From Dyadobacter luteus (GTDB taxonomy: Bacteria > Bacteroidota > Bacteroidia > Cytophagales > Spirosomataceae), in NCBI RefSeq assembly GCF_003383615.1, contig NZ_QNUL01000001.1, positions 310,001 to 374,000 of the forward strand: a stretch of DNA of 64,000 nucleotides, given 5' to 3'. The notes below the pieces were generated by a model. That model was not told the DNA's origin. It did no database searches and saw only the letters and a program-made list of their open reading frames with translations. A program made the translations under genes and the position numbers. The stretch's first letter is position 1, and every line of letters begins with the position of its first letter. Below are positions 53,873 to 64,000 of the stretch, piece by piece.

Positions 53873-54961
53873 TTACTTAAAATCAACCACCCCTTTAAAA
53901 GCCTTTTTTGGTTTGTAATTCTGATCGAAAAGCAGTGGATAGTCTTTGCGGCCTGCAACCGGGAAATTATCCAGCCAACTCGACTTGTCTGATACATTCC
54001 AGAACGTCACACCAGTTACTGTGCCCTTGTATTTTCTGAAGGTATCAAAAAGCATTTTATAATGTGCCGATTGCTTTTGGATCATTTCTTCGGTATAGAC
54101 ACTTTGATCTGTATCCTTTTTCTGTCTGCGCTCATGTTCTTTCGGATAAACGGAAACATCAAGTTCGGTGATCTGCACCTGTAGTCCCAAGCTGGCAAAC
54201 TGCTCAATTGACTTTTCCAGTTGCTGCTGCGTCGGTTCATAAATAGACCAGTGTCCTTGTAATCCTACACCATGTATCGGGACTTTTTTATCTTTCAGTT
54301 TTTTAACCAACTGATAAATCTTTTCCCTCTTTGCAGCACTTTCAGTATTATAATCATTGTAAAACAGTTTTGCAGAAGGATCAATTTCGTGTGCAAATTC
54401 AAATGCCTTCTCAATATAATCCTCACCAATAATTTCGTAGAATTTCGATTGGCGATAGATGCTTTTACCCGTATCAGGAACCGCTTCGTTAACCACGTCC
54501 CAGGCGTAGATTTTACCTTTATAACGGCTCATCACGTCAGTAATGTGTTGCTTTAAGCGGGCTAACAACTGTTCTCTCGAAACCTGCTTACCTTCTGTAT
54601 CTGTGAAAAACCACCGTGGCGCCTGGCTGTGCCAACACAGCGTATGCCCCCTGACCATGATTCCATTTTTTTGACCAAACTCCACAATCGCATCCGCATC
54701 CTGCCAGTTGTAGCGGTTTTCCTCCGGATGAACAGGTCCCATTTTCATCGCGTTTTCAGGTGTGATGCTGTTGAATTGTTGTTTGATTAACTCCGCTTCG
54801 GGTCCGGAAAGATTGCGTGGAGCCACTGCTACCCCAATGGAAAAATAGTCTTTATATACGTCTTTAAGCGTTTTTTGCGCTAAAAGATCGTTTGTAGAGA
54901 GTAACGTTACTGAAAAGGCCACACAGCTAATCCAATATTTTATTCCTTTCGACTTTGTCAT
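53873..54961 (-). CDS. GH10 endo-1,4-beta-xylanase
   Basis: A 362-residue exported xylanase, signal peptide ending near STNDLLAQ. It is a single GH10 (beta/alpha)8 domain with no carbohydrate-binding module. Conserved segments in order: PENAMKMG, VRGHTLCWHSQAPRWF (core GHTLCWHSQAP), acid/base Glu159 in WDVVNEAVPD, GLQGHWSI, nucleophile Glu266 in ITELDVSV, and FWNVSDKSSWLDNFP. It cleaves the xylan backbone, preferring decorated regions, into short oligosaccharides for GH67 and GH43 enzymes. It lies downstream of the esterase gene (240-bp gap) and upstream of the deacetylase. Confidence 0.95.
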   Translation of the reverse strand: MTKSKGIKYWISCVAFSVTLLSTNDLLAQKTLKDVYKDYFSIGVAVAPRNLSGPEAELIKQQFNSITPENAMKMGPVHPEENRYNWQDADAIVEFGQKNGIMVRGHTLCWHSQAPRWFFTDTEGKQVSREQLLARLKQHITDVMSRYKGKIYAWDVVNEAVPDTGKSIYRQSKFYEIIGEDYIEKAFEFAHEIDPSAKLFYNDYNTESAAKREKIYQLVKKLKDKKVPIHGVGLQGHWSIYEPTQQQLEKSIEQFASLGLQVQITELDVSVYPKEHERRQKKDTDQSVYTEEMIQKQSAHYKMLFDTFRKYKGTVTGVTFWNVSDKSSWLDNFPVAGRKDYPLLFDQNYKPKKAFKGVVDFK

Positions 54962-55178
54962 AAATTACATTGATTGAAATTGAATTATTTGTGACAATAG
55001 ATTCTATTTGATAGCCTCATTTTATTGTTAATCCATCATAAAGCTTCCAGTTGCCTTACTTTCTTCTTGGTAACAAAGTAACCGCGCGGCGACCGCAAAA
55101 ACCCAAGGCAAAAAATGCTTCCATACGCCTACCCATCGCACACCCCCGCTTTTTTGCCGAGCCCACGCACTCATCCCG

Positions 55179-55200
55179 CTAATGGCTAACAGCTAACAGC
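55179..55200. repeat. Short dispersed repeat, copy B
   Basis: CTAATGGCTAACAGCTAACAGC adjoins the TAA stop of the tandem esterase gene. Its reverse complement matches 1631-1652 at 18 of 22 positions. It contains an internal GCTAACA direct repeat. Confidence 0.35.
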
Positions 55201-55201
55201 T

Positions 55202-57139
<1,938 letters not shown>

Positions 57140-57255
57140 TTAGGGATTATCAAATATTCCGTCCTTTATAATGTTAAGGCTCAGCTGTGATACGGACCAG
57201 ATAGCCATACCGGGAGTTATGACCGGGCCGGGTATCAACAGCTGAGTAATTTTAT

Positions 57256-58950
57256 TTATTTTCCGGCAGGTTGAAACATCGGATCGTTACCACTGTATTT
57301 CAAATATTTAAAGGAAGCCGAATTACTGGTCTGCTCACCAGATGATGTGGCATACATACCAAACAGACAGCCGATAAAACCACCTGCCACCTGTGTACTC
57401 AGCAGTTTTGCATCCACTTTATCTTGAAGTAACTCCCACTGCGACCCTTTGGAAAAATAAAAGCTGTAGGTATCCCCTTTCGCCTCAATGCGAAGTTTCA
57501 CCGGCTTGCTGCCATCCGTGAGAGCCTGTTGAGCCAATAGCTCCATACTTTTCTTATCTGCTCCGCTTTTGTAAAGCTGCATAACCGGCTTGCCATTCTC
57601 CAACGATTTACCAATGAAATAAAAGTGGGATTCATCCTGAAAAACAGTCAACCCTGCTTTTTCATTCTCAGATTTTGCTGAGAAATCAATCTCGGTATCT
57701 GTTGTGCAATACAAATGCTGCTGGCGCTTTCCAATGAAAGAAGGGTTGCCCATTTCCATAATTGTTTCCGGTTTCAGTTTCATGGTTAAACCACGTTTAC
57801 CGGAAAGCGAGAACGAGCTGCTGTCGATCGTGCGCATAAAGAGAAGCGCCGGATCCAATTTTTTATCGAAAGTGAGGGTATACTGGAAATTTCCAGCTTG
57901 TGGAAGCGCATCCTTTTGCTTCTCTTCCTTATAATTCACAGTATACTTATACTTAATTTCCTTACTATCCGGGTTGATAATGGGCCAGTCGTCTTTCCAT
58001 TCCACTGGTGCTATGAAAGTCTCGCGGCCTGTGTTGTAGAAATTGCCTTCATACGGGCGAACCGCCAAAAAAATGGCATACGTTTTACCGTCGGGTCCGT
58101 CGACAAACTGCGCGTGACCGGCCGATGTGATAGGGTCCTCGCGGTCGTCGGGCAATCCCATTTGCGTGAGTATGGGGTTATTTTCGTAAGCTACATAAGG
58201 TCCCCAAACTGACTTACTACGGAAAACGACCTCTGTATGATTCACTGAAGTTCCGCCTTCTGCCGCGTACAAATAGTACCAGCCATTTCTTTTCATGATA
58301 TGAGGTGCTTCAATCCAAACCGGTTTCTTGCTCAGATCGACCCCACCGTTCACCAACTGCTTTTCCTCTCCAATCACTTTCAGACTGACAGGATCAATCT
58401 CATACATCCTGATGGTTCTGTGACCAGAATACAGTGGTTTTCTGTCGGGAGCATCGCTGTTGTAGATGATGTAAGCTTTGTTATCATCGTCAAAATAAAG
58501 AGACGGATCGATACCCTTCACCTGAGGAACACGTACCGGATCGCTCCACGGACCAGCCGGATTTTTAGCCGTAACTATGAAATTTCCTTCATGATCAATA
58601 TCTGTACAGGTAACATAAAAGGTTCCGTTGTGGTAGCTGATTGCGGGAGCAAACAAACCTCTTGTCAGCTTTTCACCCATAAAATCCATCTGAGTAGCAC
58701 GGTCAATCACATTACCGATCTGCTTCCAGTTTTTGAGATCCTTACTATGAAAAACAGGTATACCGGGAAAGTAAGAGAACGTAGAATTGACAAGGTAATA
58801 GTCTGTTCCAACCTGCACCACGCTTGGATCCGGATAGAAACCGGTTAAGATTGGATTTACTATCGTGGTGGTTTGAGCCACCGAAGCATTCGCAAAGAAC
58901 ACGGATGCGATCAGGATTGTGGAGATAATTTTTTTAATCATTATATTCAT
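57256..58950 (-). CDS. GH43 beta-xylosidase/alpha-L-arabinofuranosidase with C-terminal beta-sandwich
   Basis: About 564 residues from the ATG at 58948-58950 (a TTG four codons upstream is less likely). The signal peptide ends at NASVAQ. A five-bladed propeller catalytic domain (about 30-330) has base Asp41 in YPDPSVV, the pKa-modulating Asp in GIDPSLYFDD and acid Glu in VWIEAPHI. A C-terminal concanavalin-like domain (about 355-545, FFSK-like FYFSKGSQWELLQDKV) is that of the GH43 beta-xylosidase subfamilies 11/12. It would trim xylose or arabinose from xylo-oligosaccharides in the periplasm. It is 15 bp downstream of the GH95 gene and upstream of the tandem esterase. Confidence 0.9.
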   Translation of the reverse strand: MNIMIKKIISTILIASVFFANASVAQTTTIVNPILTGFYPDPSVVQVGTDYYLVNSTFSYFPGIPVFHSKDLKNWKQIGNVIDRATQMDFMGEKLTRGLFAPAISYHNGTFYVTCTDIDHEGNFIVTAKNPAGPWSDPVRVPQVKGIDPSLYFDDDNKAYIIYNSDAPDRKPLYSGHRTIRMYEIDPVSLKVIGEEKQLVNGGVDLSKKPVWIEAPHIMKRNGWYYLYAAEGGTSVNHTEVVFRSKSVWGPYVAYENNPILTQMGLPDDREDPITSAGHAQFVDGPDGKTYAIFLAVRPYEGNFYNTGRETFIAPVEWKDDWPIINPDSKEIKYKYTVNYKEEKQKDALPQAGNFQYTLTFDKKLDPALLFMRTIDSSSFSLSGKRGLTMKLKPETIMEMGNPSFIGKRQQHLYCTTDTEIDFSAKSENEKAGLTVFQDESHFYFIGKSLENGKPVMQLYKSGADKKSMELLAQQALTDGSKPVKLRIEAKGDTYSFYFSKGSQWELLQDKVDAKLLSTQVAGGFIGCLFGMYATSSGEQTSNSASFKYLKYSGNDPMFQPAGK

Positions 58951-58976
58951 ATTTTTCGACAAGCGGACCCAACAAG

Positions 58977-61451
58977 TTATTGTCCTGCAAATACATAAGA
59001 CTTACCCGCCTGAGTGGGCACATCATAAAGTAAGGTAGGTTTGAGATTTGTTTCTGTAAGTTTTGCCTTAGGCGAAACCACGACATCCGCTACTTCCACA
59101 CTACGGTAGAACTCATTGAGATTTTCTCCGGATGCTTTTTGCATTGGTTTTCCATTCACAGATTTGAGTGCATTGGGCAAACGAAGGCGAAGATTTCCAC
59201 CCAGCCTGGATTTCACTTCAAGCGTTGTGAGTTTTCCTTCGCTCCATTTCATATTCACCACCTCAAACCCGCCCTGAGCCAGCAATCCGCCAATGCTTCC
59301 TGCCGGCCACACGTCTGGAAGAGCCGGGAGTAGATGGACCGCTCCATCGGCACTTTGCATAAGCATTTCCGTAATACCGGAAGTACAGCCAAAGTTGCCA
59401 TCAATCTGAAACGGAGGATGCGCGTCAAAAAGATTGTTGTAGGTGCCTCCTCCTTCTTTCGATGTTCCTAACGGAGAAAGCTGATTTTTAATCAATGTGA
59501 AAGCATGGTTTCCGTCCTGTAATCTCGCCCACCAGTTCACCTTCCATCCCATACTCCATCCGGTCGAAACATCACCCCGATGCATTAGTGTGGTTCTGGC
59601 AGCAGAAAAAAGTTCTGGTGTCCGGTACGCAGATATCTGATCCGACGGAAACAATCCATACAAGTGGGAAACATGGCGGTGATGGTCGTTGGGATCGTCC
59701 ACGTCGTCGAGCCACTCCTGCAATTGGCCATGCTGCCCAATATGCATGGGTGGTAAACGCTTTCTGATCTGCCTGAGTGTATCTGCAAATGCTGCATCTC
59801 TTTTCAATATTTCAGCAGCACGGATTGTGCTGGTTAAAACATCAAATGCAATCTGGTTGTCCATTGTTGTACCAGCATCCAGCGATGATCCCTCATGAGC
59901 AGCCGGCGCGTTTTCCGGTGAACTCCCCGGATTGACAACCAACCATTTGTATTTCGGATGTTCAATTAAAAAGTCAGCATAGAAAGTAGCGGCACCTTTC
60001 AAAATCGGATATACTTTGGCCAGATAGGCCTTATCTCCCTGGTAGAGGTAGCGATGCCACAAATGCTGGCTGGTCCAGCCACCTCCTGCAATCCACATTC
60101 CCCAGAATGCTCCATCAATTGCTCCGGTTGCCCGCCAGATATCTGTATTGTGGTGTGCCATCCAGCCCCTGGCTCCGTACATGGTCCTGGCAGTTCCCTT
60201 ACCGGTGTGGGCCAGTTCTTCTACCATTTTAAAAAACGGCTCATGTAACTCGCTCAGGTTGGCGCGCTCTGCAGGCCAGTAATTCATTTGGGCATTGATA
60301 TTAATGGTGTACTTACTATCCCAGGGCGGTCTCATTTTATTATTCCAAATACCCTGTAAATTGGCAGGCTGTCCGCCAGGCTGCGAACTGGAAATCAGCA
60401 GGTAACGACCGTATTGATAGTAAAGCGTTACAAGTTCAGGATCATTCACATTCCGGAAGTTTTTAAGCCTTTCGTCAGTAGGCAATTTCCCCTGGTCGGT
60501 TTTACCTAAATCGAACTTCACCCTATTAAAGTACTTCTGATAGGCAGCTATATGAGGATTGAGGATAGCGCTATATGGCTTGGCGGATGCCTTATTCAGA
60601 TACGATAGAGCAAGTGCGTTTTCATCACCGCTTACATCGTTGTAGTTTTTAAAGTTTGTAGCAATGGAAATATAAATAGTGGCTGCATTGGCTCCTTTGA
60701 CATTCAATGAAGTATCGCTTGCGGATAGGATTCCACCTTCGGTTTTGATGCGTGCAATTCCTTTAAACCTAACAGCACTTTTAACGCCTTCATGATCCGA
60801 GCTGTTTCCTGAAATAGTCAAATCCTTCGCGGATGTAATCTTTACTTCCTTCCTTGTATGCTGTGAAGCAAACGAAGCATCAAAAGACAGACTGCCAGGT
60901 TTGTCTGCGGTCAGTCTGATCACAATAACTCTGTCGGGAAAAGATGCCAGCACCTCTCTGGTATACGTTATGCCGTTCACCTGATAAGTGGTTTTAGCCA
61001 GTGCCCGCTCGATATCCAGTTCGCGGTAATAATTGGTAAAATTATCGTGTCCTGAAAAATTCAACCGTAGCTCTCCCAAAGGCTGAAACATCTGTCCATG
61101 CGACTTCTTTGTAATGATAGCTTTGTTGGCCAGCTTCTCAGCTTCCTTCTGCTTTCCATCGAAAATCAACTGGCGAATTTCGGGCAAAGCTGCCAATGCA
61201 TCAGGATTATCATTTCTATTGGGTCCACCCGACCAAAGTGTGTGCTCATTGAGTTGAACAATTTCATCGACAACGTTTCCATAGACCATCCCTCCCAGCC
61301 TTCCGTTCCCAACTGGAAGCGCATTTTCCCAGGTTTTACCGGAGGGTTGGTTATACCACAGTTTCTGTACCCGGTTGTTTTGACCATAAACAAACGCCGG
61401 ACACGTCAACAGAAAAAACAAAACGGAGCGTCGTATATAGATTGCGAACAT
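58977..61451 (-). CDS. GH95 alpha-L-galactosidase or alpha-L-fucosidase
   Basis: About 824 residues from the ATG at 61449-61451, which begins a signal peptide (MFAIYIRRSVLFFLLTCPAF). The GH95 layout is complete: N-terminal beta domain with ENALPVGNGRLGGMVYGN (core PVGNGRLGGMVYG), helical linker, (alpha/alpha)6 barrel with NLQGIWN and NAQMNYWPAE, PGSSPENAP as acid loop, and a C-terminal beta-sandwich. In the catalytic strand YTININAQMNYW, the conserved pair is Asn384/Asn386, preceded by Thr382. Characterised fucosidases have His at that place. The gene is embedded in the xylan operon, which fits removal of L-galactose from complex xylan side chains. It is 154 bp downstream of the second GH43 gene, with a hairpin terminator between. 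Confidence 0.88.
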   Translation of the reverse strand: MFAIYIRRSVLFFLLTCPAFVYGQNNRVQKLWYNQPSGKTWENALPVGNGRLGGMVYGNVVDEIVQLNEHTLWSGGPNRNDNPDALAALPEIRQLIFDGKQKEAEKLANKAIITKKSHGQMFQPLGELRLNFSGHDNFTNYYRELDIERALAKTTYQVNGITYTREVLASFPDRVIVIRLTADKPGSLSFDASFASQHTRKEVKITSAKDLTISGNSSDHEGVKSAVRFKGIARIKTEGGILSASDTSLNVKGANAATIYISIATNFKNYNDVSGDENALALSYLNKASAKPYSAILNPHIAAYQKYFNRVKFDLGKTDQGKLPTDERLKNFRNVNDPELVTLYYQYGRYLLISSSQPGGQPANLQGIWNNKMRPPWDSKYTININAQMNYWPAERANLSELHEPFFKMVEELAHTGKGTARTMYGARGWMAHHNTDIWRATGAIDGAFWGMWIAGGGWTSQHLWHRYLYQGDKAYLAKVYPILKGAATFYADFLIEHPKYKWLVVNPGSSPENAPAAHEGSSLDAGTTMDNQIAFDVLTSTIRAAEILKRDAAFADTLRQIRKRLPPMHIGQHGQLQEWLDDVDDPNDHHRHVSHLYGLFPSDQISAYRTPELFSAARTTLMHRGDVSTGWSMGWKVNWWARLQDGNHAFTLIKNQLSPLGTSKEGGGTYNNLFDAHPPFQIDGNFGCTSGITEMLMQSADGAVHLLPALPDVWPAGSIGGLLAQGGFEVVNMKWSEGKLTTLEVKSRLGGNLRLRLPNALKSVNGKPMQKASGENLNEFYRSVEVADVVVSPKAKLTETNLKPTLLYDVPTQAGKSYVFAGQ

Positions 61452-61505
61452 ATTTAAACAGATTGATCTGGACTTTGACACTATTCCCGCTGGCAACTGA
61501 TTTGT

Positions 61506-61540
61506 AAAACCCGCTCCCACGGTAGGGAAGTCGGGTTTTT
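61506..61540. terminator. Terminator-like hairpin between GH43 and GH95 genes
   Basis: AAAACCCG (61506-61513) pairs with CGGGTTTT (61532-61539), with an inner TCCC/GGGA stem. T-rich ends occur on both strands. It lies between two co-directional genes of the operon, so it may attenuate rather than end transcription. Confidence 0.65.
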
Positions 61541-61604
61541 CTCATCAATATGCATGTATCGTGTATCGGTTGTCAGACAGGGGCAAGGTGATTGGATATG
61601 GTTA

Positions 61605-62645
61605 TCAGGGAGTAATCGTTTTGATACTTCCTTTTTCGTCGCGCTGTAACTCTCTCACCTTTACATTGCGAAGGTGGGTTTTACCTGAAAGCTCTGAATC
61701 GTGGTAGTACAGATACCATTTGCCTTTGAATTCAACGATAGAGTGATGGGTTGTCCAACCTTCAACCGGATTCATGATTACCCCTTTGTAGGTAAAAGGT
61801 CCGTATGGCGAACTTCCTTCGGCATAACACAGCAAATGTGTATCGCCTGTCGAGTAAGAAAAATAGTACTTACCGTTATACTTATGCACCCACGCGCCTT
61901 CGAAAAATCTGCGGCTATTGTCACCAGCCAGTAAAGGGTTTCCGTTTTCATCCAGAATCTGTACATCGCGTAACGGCTCATCAAAAGTCAGCATGTCGCC
62001 ACTCATCCTGGCTACTTTGGCGCTTAGAGCAGGTTCATTTTCATGGCCTTTCCCAAGATCCATCATCAGCGTTTTGTCATAAGTCCCCGTATGCCAGCGC
62101 TGCAATTGTCCGCCCCAGATCCCTCCCAGATACATGTAAGATTTACCGTCAGTGTCAGTAAATACAGCTGGATCTATGCTGTAACTTCCCGGTATGGGTT
62201 TGTCCTCAGCTTTAAAAGGACCTGCCGGCGATTTGCTGGTAGCAACCCCGATCCGGAATACGCCATCTTTATCCTTGGCAGGAAAATAAAGGTAATAGGT
62301 ACCATTTTTGTAAGCTGCATCCGGAGCCCACATCTGCTTTTCGGCCCAGGGCACATCCTTAACATCAAGCGCCATGCCATGGTCTGTTACTTTGCCACCG
62401 ATTTTATCCATGGAATATACATGGTAATCGCGCATCTGAAAGTGTCCGCCTTCATCATCCTGGGGGACATCGGCCTCTACATCATGAGAGGGATAGATAT
62501 ATATTTTTCCGTTAAAGACGTGTGCAGATGGATCTGCTGTATAAAGGTCCTTAACTAATGGCTGAATTTGGGATGGTGTTTGCTGGCCATAAACGCTTCC
62601 AATTCCGGCTGCAAATACAAAAATGAGTTTGTTGAAAGAAATCAT
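61605..62645 (-). CDS. GH43 exo-acting glycosidase (xylosidase/arabinofuranosidase)
   Basis: About 346 residues from the ATG at 62643-62645, which opens a signal peptide (MISFNKLIFVFAAGIGSVYG). It is a single five-bladed propeller without accessory domain. Catalytic residues: base Asp in YTADPSAHVF, pKa Asp in YSIDPAVFTD, and the acid Glu likely in FFEGAWVHKY. The shape loop DDEGGHFQMRDYHVYS is typical of single-domain GH43 arabinofuranosidases and xylosidases acting on xylan. It lies 158 bp after the SusD gene and heads the enzyme series. Substrate between xylose and arabinose cannot be settled from sequence. Confidence 0.88.
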   Translation of the reverse strand: MISFNKLIFVFAAGIGSVYGQQTPSQIQPLVKDLYTADPSAHVFNGKIYIYPSHDVEADVPQDDEGGHFQMRDYHVYSMDKIGGKVTDHGMALDVKDVPWAEKQMWAPDAAYKNGTYYLYFPAKDKDGVFRIGVATSKSPAGPFKAEDKPIPGSYSIDPAVFTDTDGKSYMYLGGIWGGQLQRWHTGTYDKTLMMDLGKGHENEPALSAKVARMSGDMLTFDEPLRDVQILDENGNPLLAGDNSRRFFEGAWVHKYNGKYYFSYSTGDTHLLCYAEGSSPYGPFTYKGVIMNPVEGWTTHHSIVEFKGKWYLYYHDSELSGKTHLRNVKVRELQRDEKGSIKTITP

Positions 62646-62756
62646 ATTCAATTTAAAAGCTAAGTTATGTTGGTAATCAAATGAGTAAGTCAACGAATAC
62701 TGAATCTACTCTCCAACCATCTGACATCTGAATCTCAATAAATTTGAAGCAAAACC

Positions 62757-62793
62757 CGGATGTAAGTAACTAATGGTTAATCACTTACATCCG
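62757..62793 (-). terminator. Terminator-like hairpin after susD
   Basis: CGGATGTAAGT (62757-62767) is the reverse complement of ACTTACATCCG (62783-62793), with a 15-nt loop. On the minus strand it is followed by GGGTTTTGC. It lies between susD and the GH43 gene and could lower expression of the enzymes relative to the SusCD pair. Confidence 0.6.
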
Positions 62794-62850
62794 CATTCAC
62801 TTTGCAGTCAACCGATTATCATGATGCAACCGGCTGATCTGCACTTTGTT

Positions 62851-64000
62851 TTACATATACCCGGGATTCTGATAAGCTGCCTTTTCTTCAGCAGTAATAT
62901 CCAGATTATCCAATTGACCCTGCGGTATAGGTCTGAGGAAATGATAGTTTTCAATAGTTCGTTTGTAAGTAACCGGCTTATGATCACCTACCCCAGTGCC
63001 GCATATCGTGTAGCTTGCAGCAATCTCTTTCCAGGTCTGAGTACGTACCAGATCATACCAGCGGTATCCCTCGCCATAGTATTCACGTGAACGTTCTGCC
63101 AGAATGTAATTAACAGTGATTGCTGCAGGCGTAGCCGCAATCATGGCAGCGCTATTGTTTGCAATTTTCTCTACATTTCCCTGATTGTTCCAGCGCCATT
63201 TTCCTGCGCGACCACGGATTACGTTAACCAGATCCCGTGCAGTCTGGCCGGATTTTGCTGTAGCACCTTTTACAGCTGCTTCAGCCGCTACGAAATAAAG
63301 TTCTGAGAATTTGGCGATATTAAACGGACGGGTATTGGCTGCATTCGGTTGCCCCAAACCGGTTCCGTTATCAGTTCTGTAAGTTCCCAGTTTCCACAGA
63401 CCAGGGTATACAAGACGGCTTATTGCACTTGGTGCGACAACATAATCAGCTCTTCCCGGCAAAACGCCCAGTCCCACGCTACTTTTGTAGACTGAATTAG
63501 AATAGTCAATTGTTTCCGCAGGATCTTCGTTCAGAAATGTGAGAATCGCTTGCCCGGGGCGCACCTGCATATTGTTAGCATTGTACAAAAATTCATTTGT
63601 GACACCAGCTTTCGGCCAGTTACCGCGGTAAGCGGTTGTGAAAGTTCCGTCGTATCTTGAATCATTTGTTTTATCGGCAAATGTATTTTTAAAAACCTCA
63701 TGAGGAGGCGCCATACGTACCCATGGACGTCCCAGAGACTGGTCTGCTTCACGTTGAACAGAGTTAACTGTTTGTGGTGCACTCCAATTGGTCTTTGAAC
63801 TTGTAATACTTGTATAGTTCCATGTGAGCATCCAAACAGCAAAGTTATCTGCATCTCCTCCTCCTGCATAAGTCAGGCTTGATCCATTGAAAAGCTCACT
63901 GGTTTCAGTATGATCAGCATAAAGCAGCATTTCGCTGTTTCTGTCATTAGGTCCCCAGTTGACATCGTAATAGGTATCCTGAAGTTTAAACGGCCCCGGA
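62851..64000 (-). CDS. SusD/RagB-family nutrient-binding lipoprotein, N-terminus outside window
   Basis: The reading frame stays open to the window end, giving 383 C-terminal residues of a SusD/RagB protein; the apparent Met at 63928-63930 is internal. Family features: the RNSEMLLYAD element, the helical core VAEAAVKGATAKSGQTARDLVNVIRGRAG (core EAAVKGATAKSG), and the C-terminal signature YILAERSREYYGEGYRWYDLVRT (core RSREYYGEGYRWYDL) ending at RPIPQGQLDN and YQNPGY. SusD caps the SusC TonB-dependent transporter and binds oligosaccharides at the cell surface; here the ligand is presumably xylo-oligosaccharide. The SusC gene is expected just upstream, beyond 64000. Confidence 0.93.
   Translation of the reverse strand, partial: PGPFKLQDTYYDVNWGPNDRNSEMLLYADHTETSELFNGSSLTYAGGGDADNFAVWMLTWNYTSITSSKTNWSAPQTVNSVQREADQSLGRPWVRMAPPHEVFKNTFADKTNDSRYDGTFTTAYRGNWPKAGVTNEFLYNANNMQVRPGQAILTFLNEDPAETIDYSNSVYKSSVGLGVLPGRADYVVAPSAISRLVYPGLWKLGTYRTDNGTGLGQPNAANTRPFNIAKFSELYFVAAEAAVKGATAKSGQTARDLVNVIRGRAGKWRWNNQGNVEKIANNSAAMIAATPAAITVNYILAERSREYYGEGYRWYDLVRTQTWKEIAASYTICGTGVGDHKPVTYKRTIENYHFLRPIPQGQLDNLDITAEEKAAYQNPGYM

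Overview
The window looks like chromosomal DNA of a soil- or plant-associated Bacteroidota, most likely Cytophagales in the Dyadobacter/Spirosomaceae range. This rests on family content: SusD, SSS sugar symporters, a type IX secretion sorting tail, XusB-like DUF4374 lipoproteins, Bacteroidota-style -7 boxes (TAnnTTTG), LytS/LytTR pairs and GC in the mid-40s. The genus is inference. I saw no tRNA, rRNA, insertion sequence, phage gene or CRISPR array.

Layout. (1) 1-4.2 kb, minus: a compact operon of two NTF2-like proteins, a metallo-beta-lactamase hydrolase, a ThDP-dependent lyase and a DJ-1/PfpI protein; its substrate is unknown. (2) 4.7-7.5 kb, plus: a translationally coupled signalling triplet of pseudo-receiver/GAF protein, LytS-type kinase and LytTR regulator. 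(3) 7.6-11.1 kb, plus: bestrophin, a KefF-like oxidoreductase and a KefC-like K+/H+ antiporter. (4) 11.3-15.7 kb: a very large hybrid histidine kinase with a complete phosphorelay. (5) 15.7-16.8 kb: an AI-2E family exporter. (6) 16.9-23.7 kb: a deoxysugar cluster, probably L-fucose (glycoside hydrolase, mutarotase, FucP-type permease, SDR, zinc alcohol dehydrogenase), with a divergent AraC regulator. (7) 23.8-28.1 kb: an efflux operon (TolC, HlyD, ABC-2 permease) preceded by a Crp/Fnr regulator and a Crp/Fnr-type palindrome. (8) 28.3-29.6 kb: a secreted M20 peptidase. (9) 29.7-37.2 kb, minus: an ECF-sigma-controlled siderophore-uptake operon resembling xusABC, with two XusB-like lipoproteins. 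(10) 37.3-42.1 kb: a Gfo/Idh/MocA oxidoreductase, a TolB-like propeller protein, a Nudix-derived regulator, a second Crp/Fnr regulator, a DUF4260 protein and CsaA. (11) 42.6-64 kb: a glucuronoxylan utilisation locus.

The xylan locus holds a GH30 glucuronoxylanase with a T9SS tail, a sugar symporter, GH67 alpha-glucuronidase, a bimodular deacetylase, GH10 xylanase, a tandem feruloyl-esterase-like protein, two GH43 enzymes, a GH95 enzyme and SusD (cut by the window end; SusC presumably lies beyond it). Together these would remove acetyl, feruloyl, methylglucuronosyl, arabinosyl and L-galactosyl groups and degrade the xylan backbone. The Nudix-derived protein near 40 kb has lost its catalytic glutamates and may be the pentose-responsive repressor.

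Most notable observations: the GH95 enzyme carries Thr at the position I recall separating alpha-L-galactosidases from fucosidases; the SDR has Asn in place of the catalytic Lys of YxxxK; the FecR-like anti-sigma factor and its receptor both lack their usual signalling domains; and a Crp/Fnr palindrome lies at a class II-like distance from the efflux operon start.
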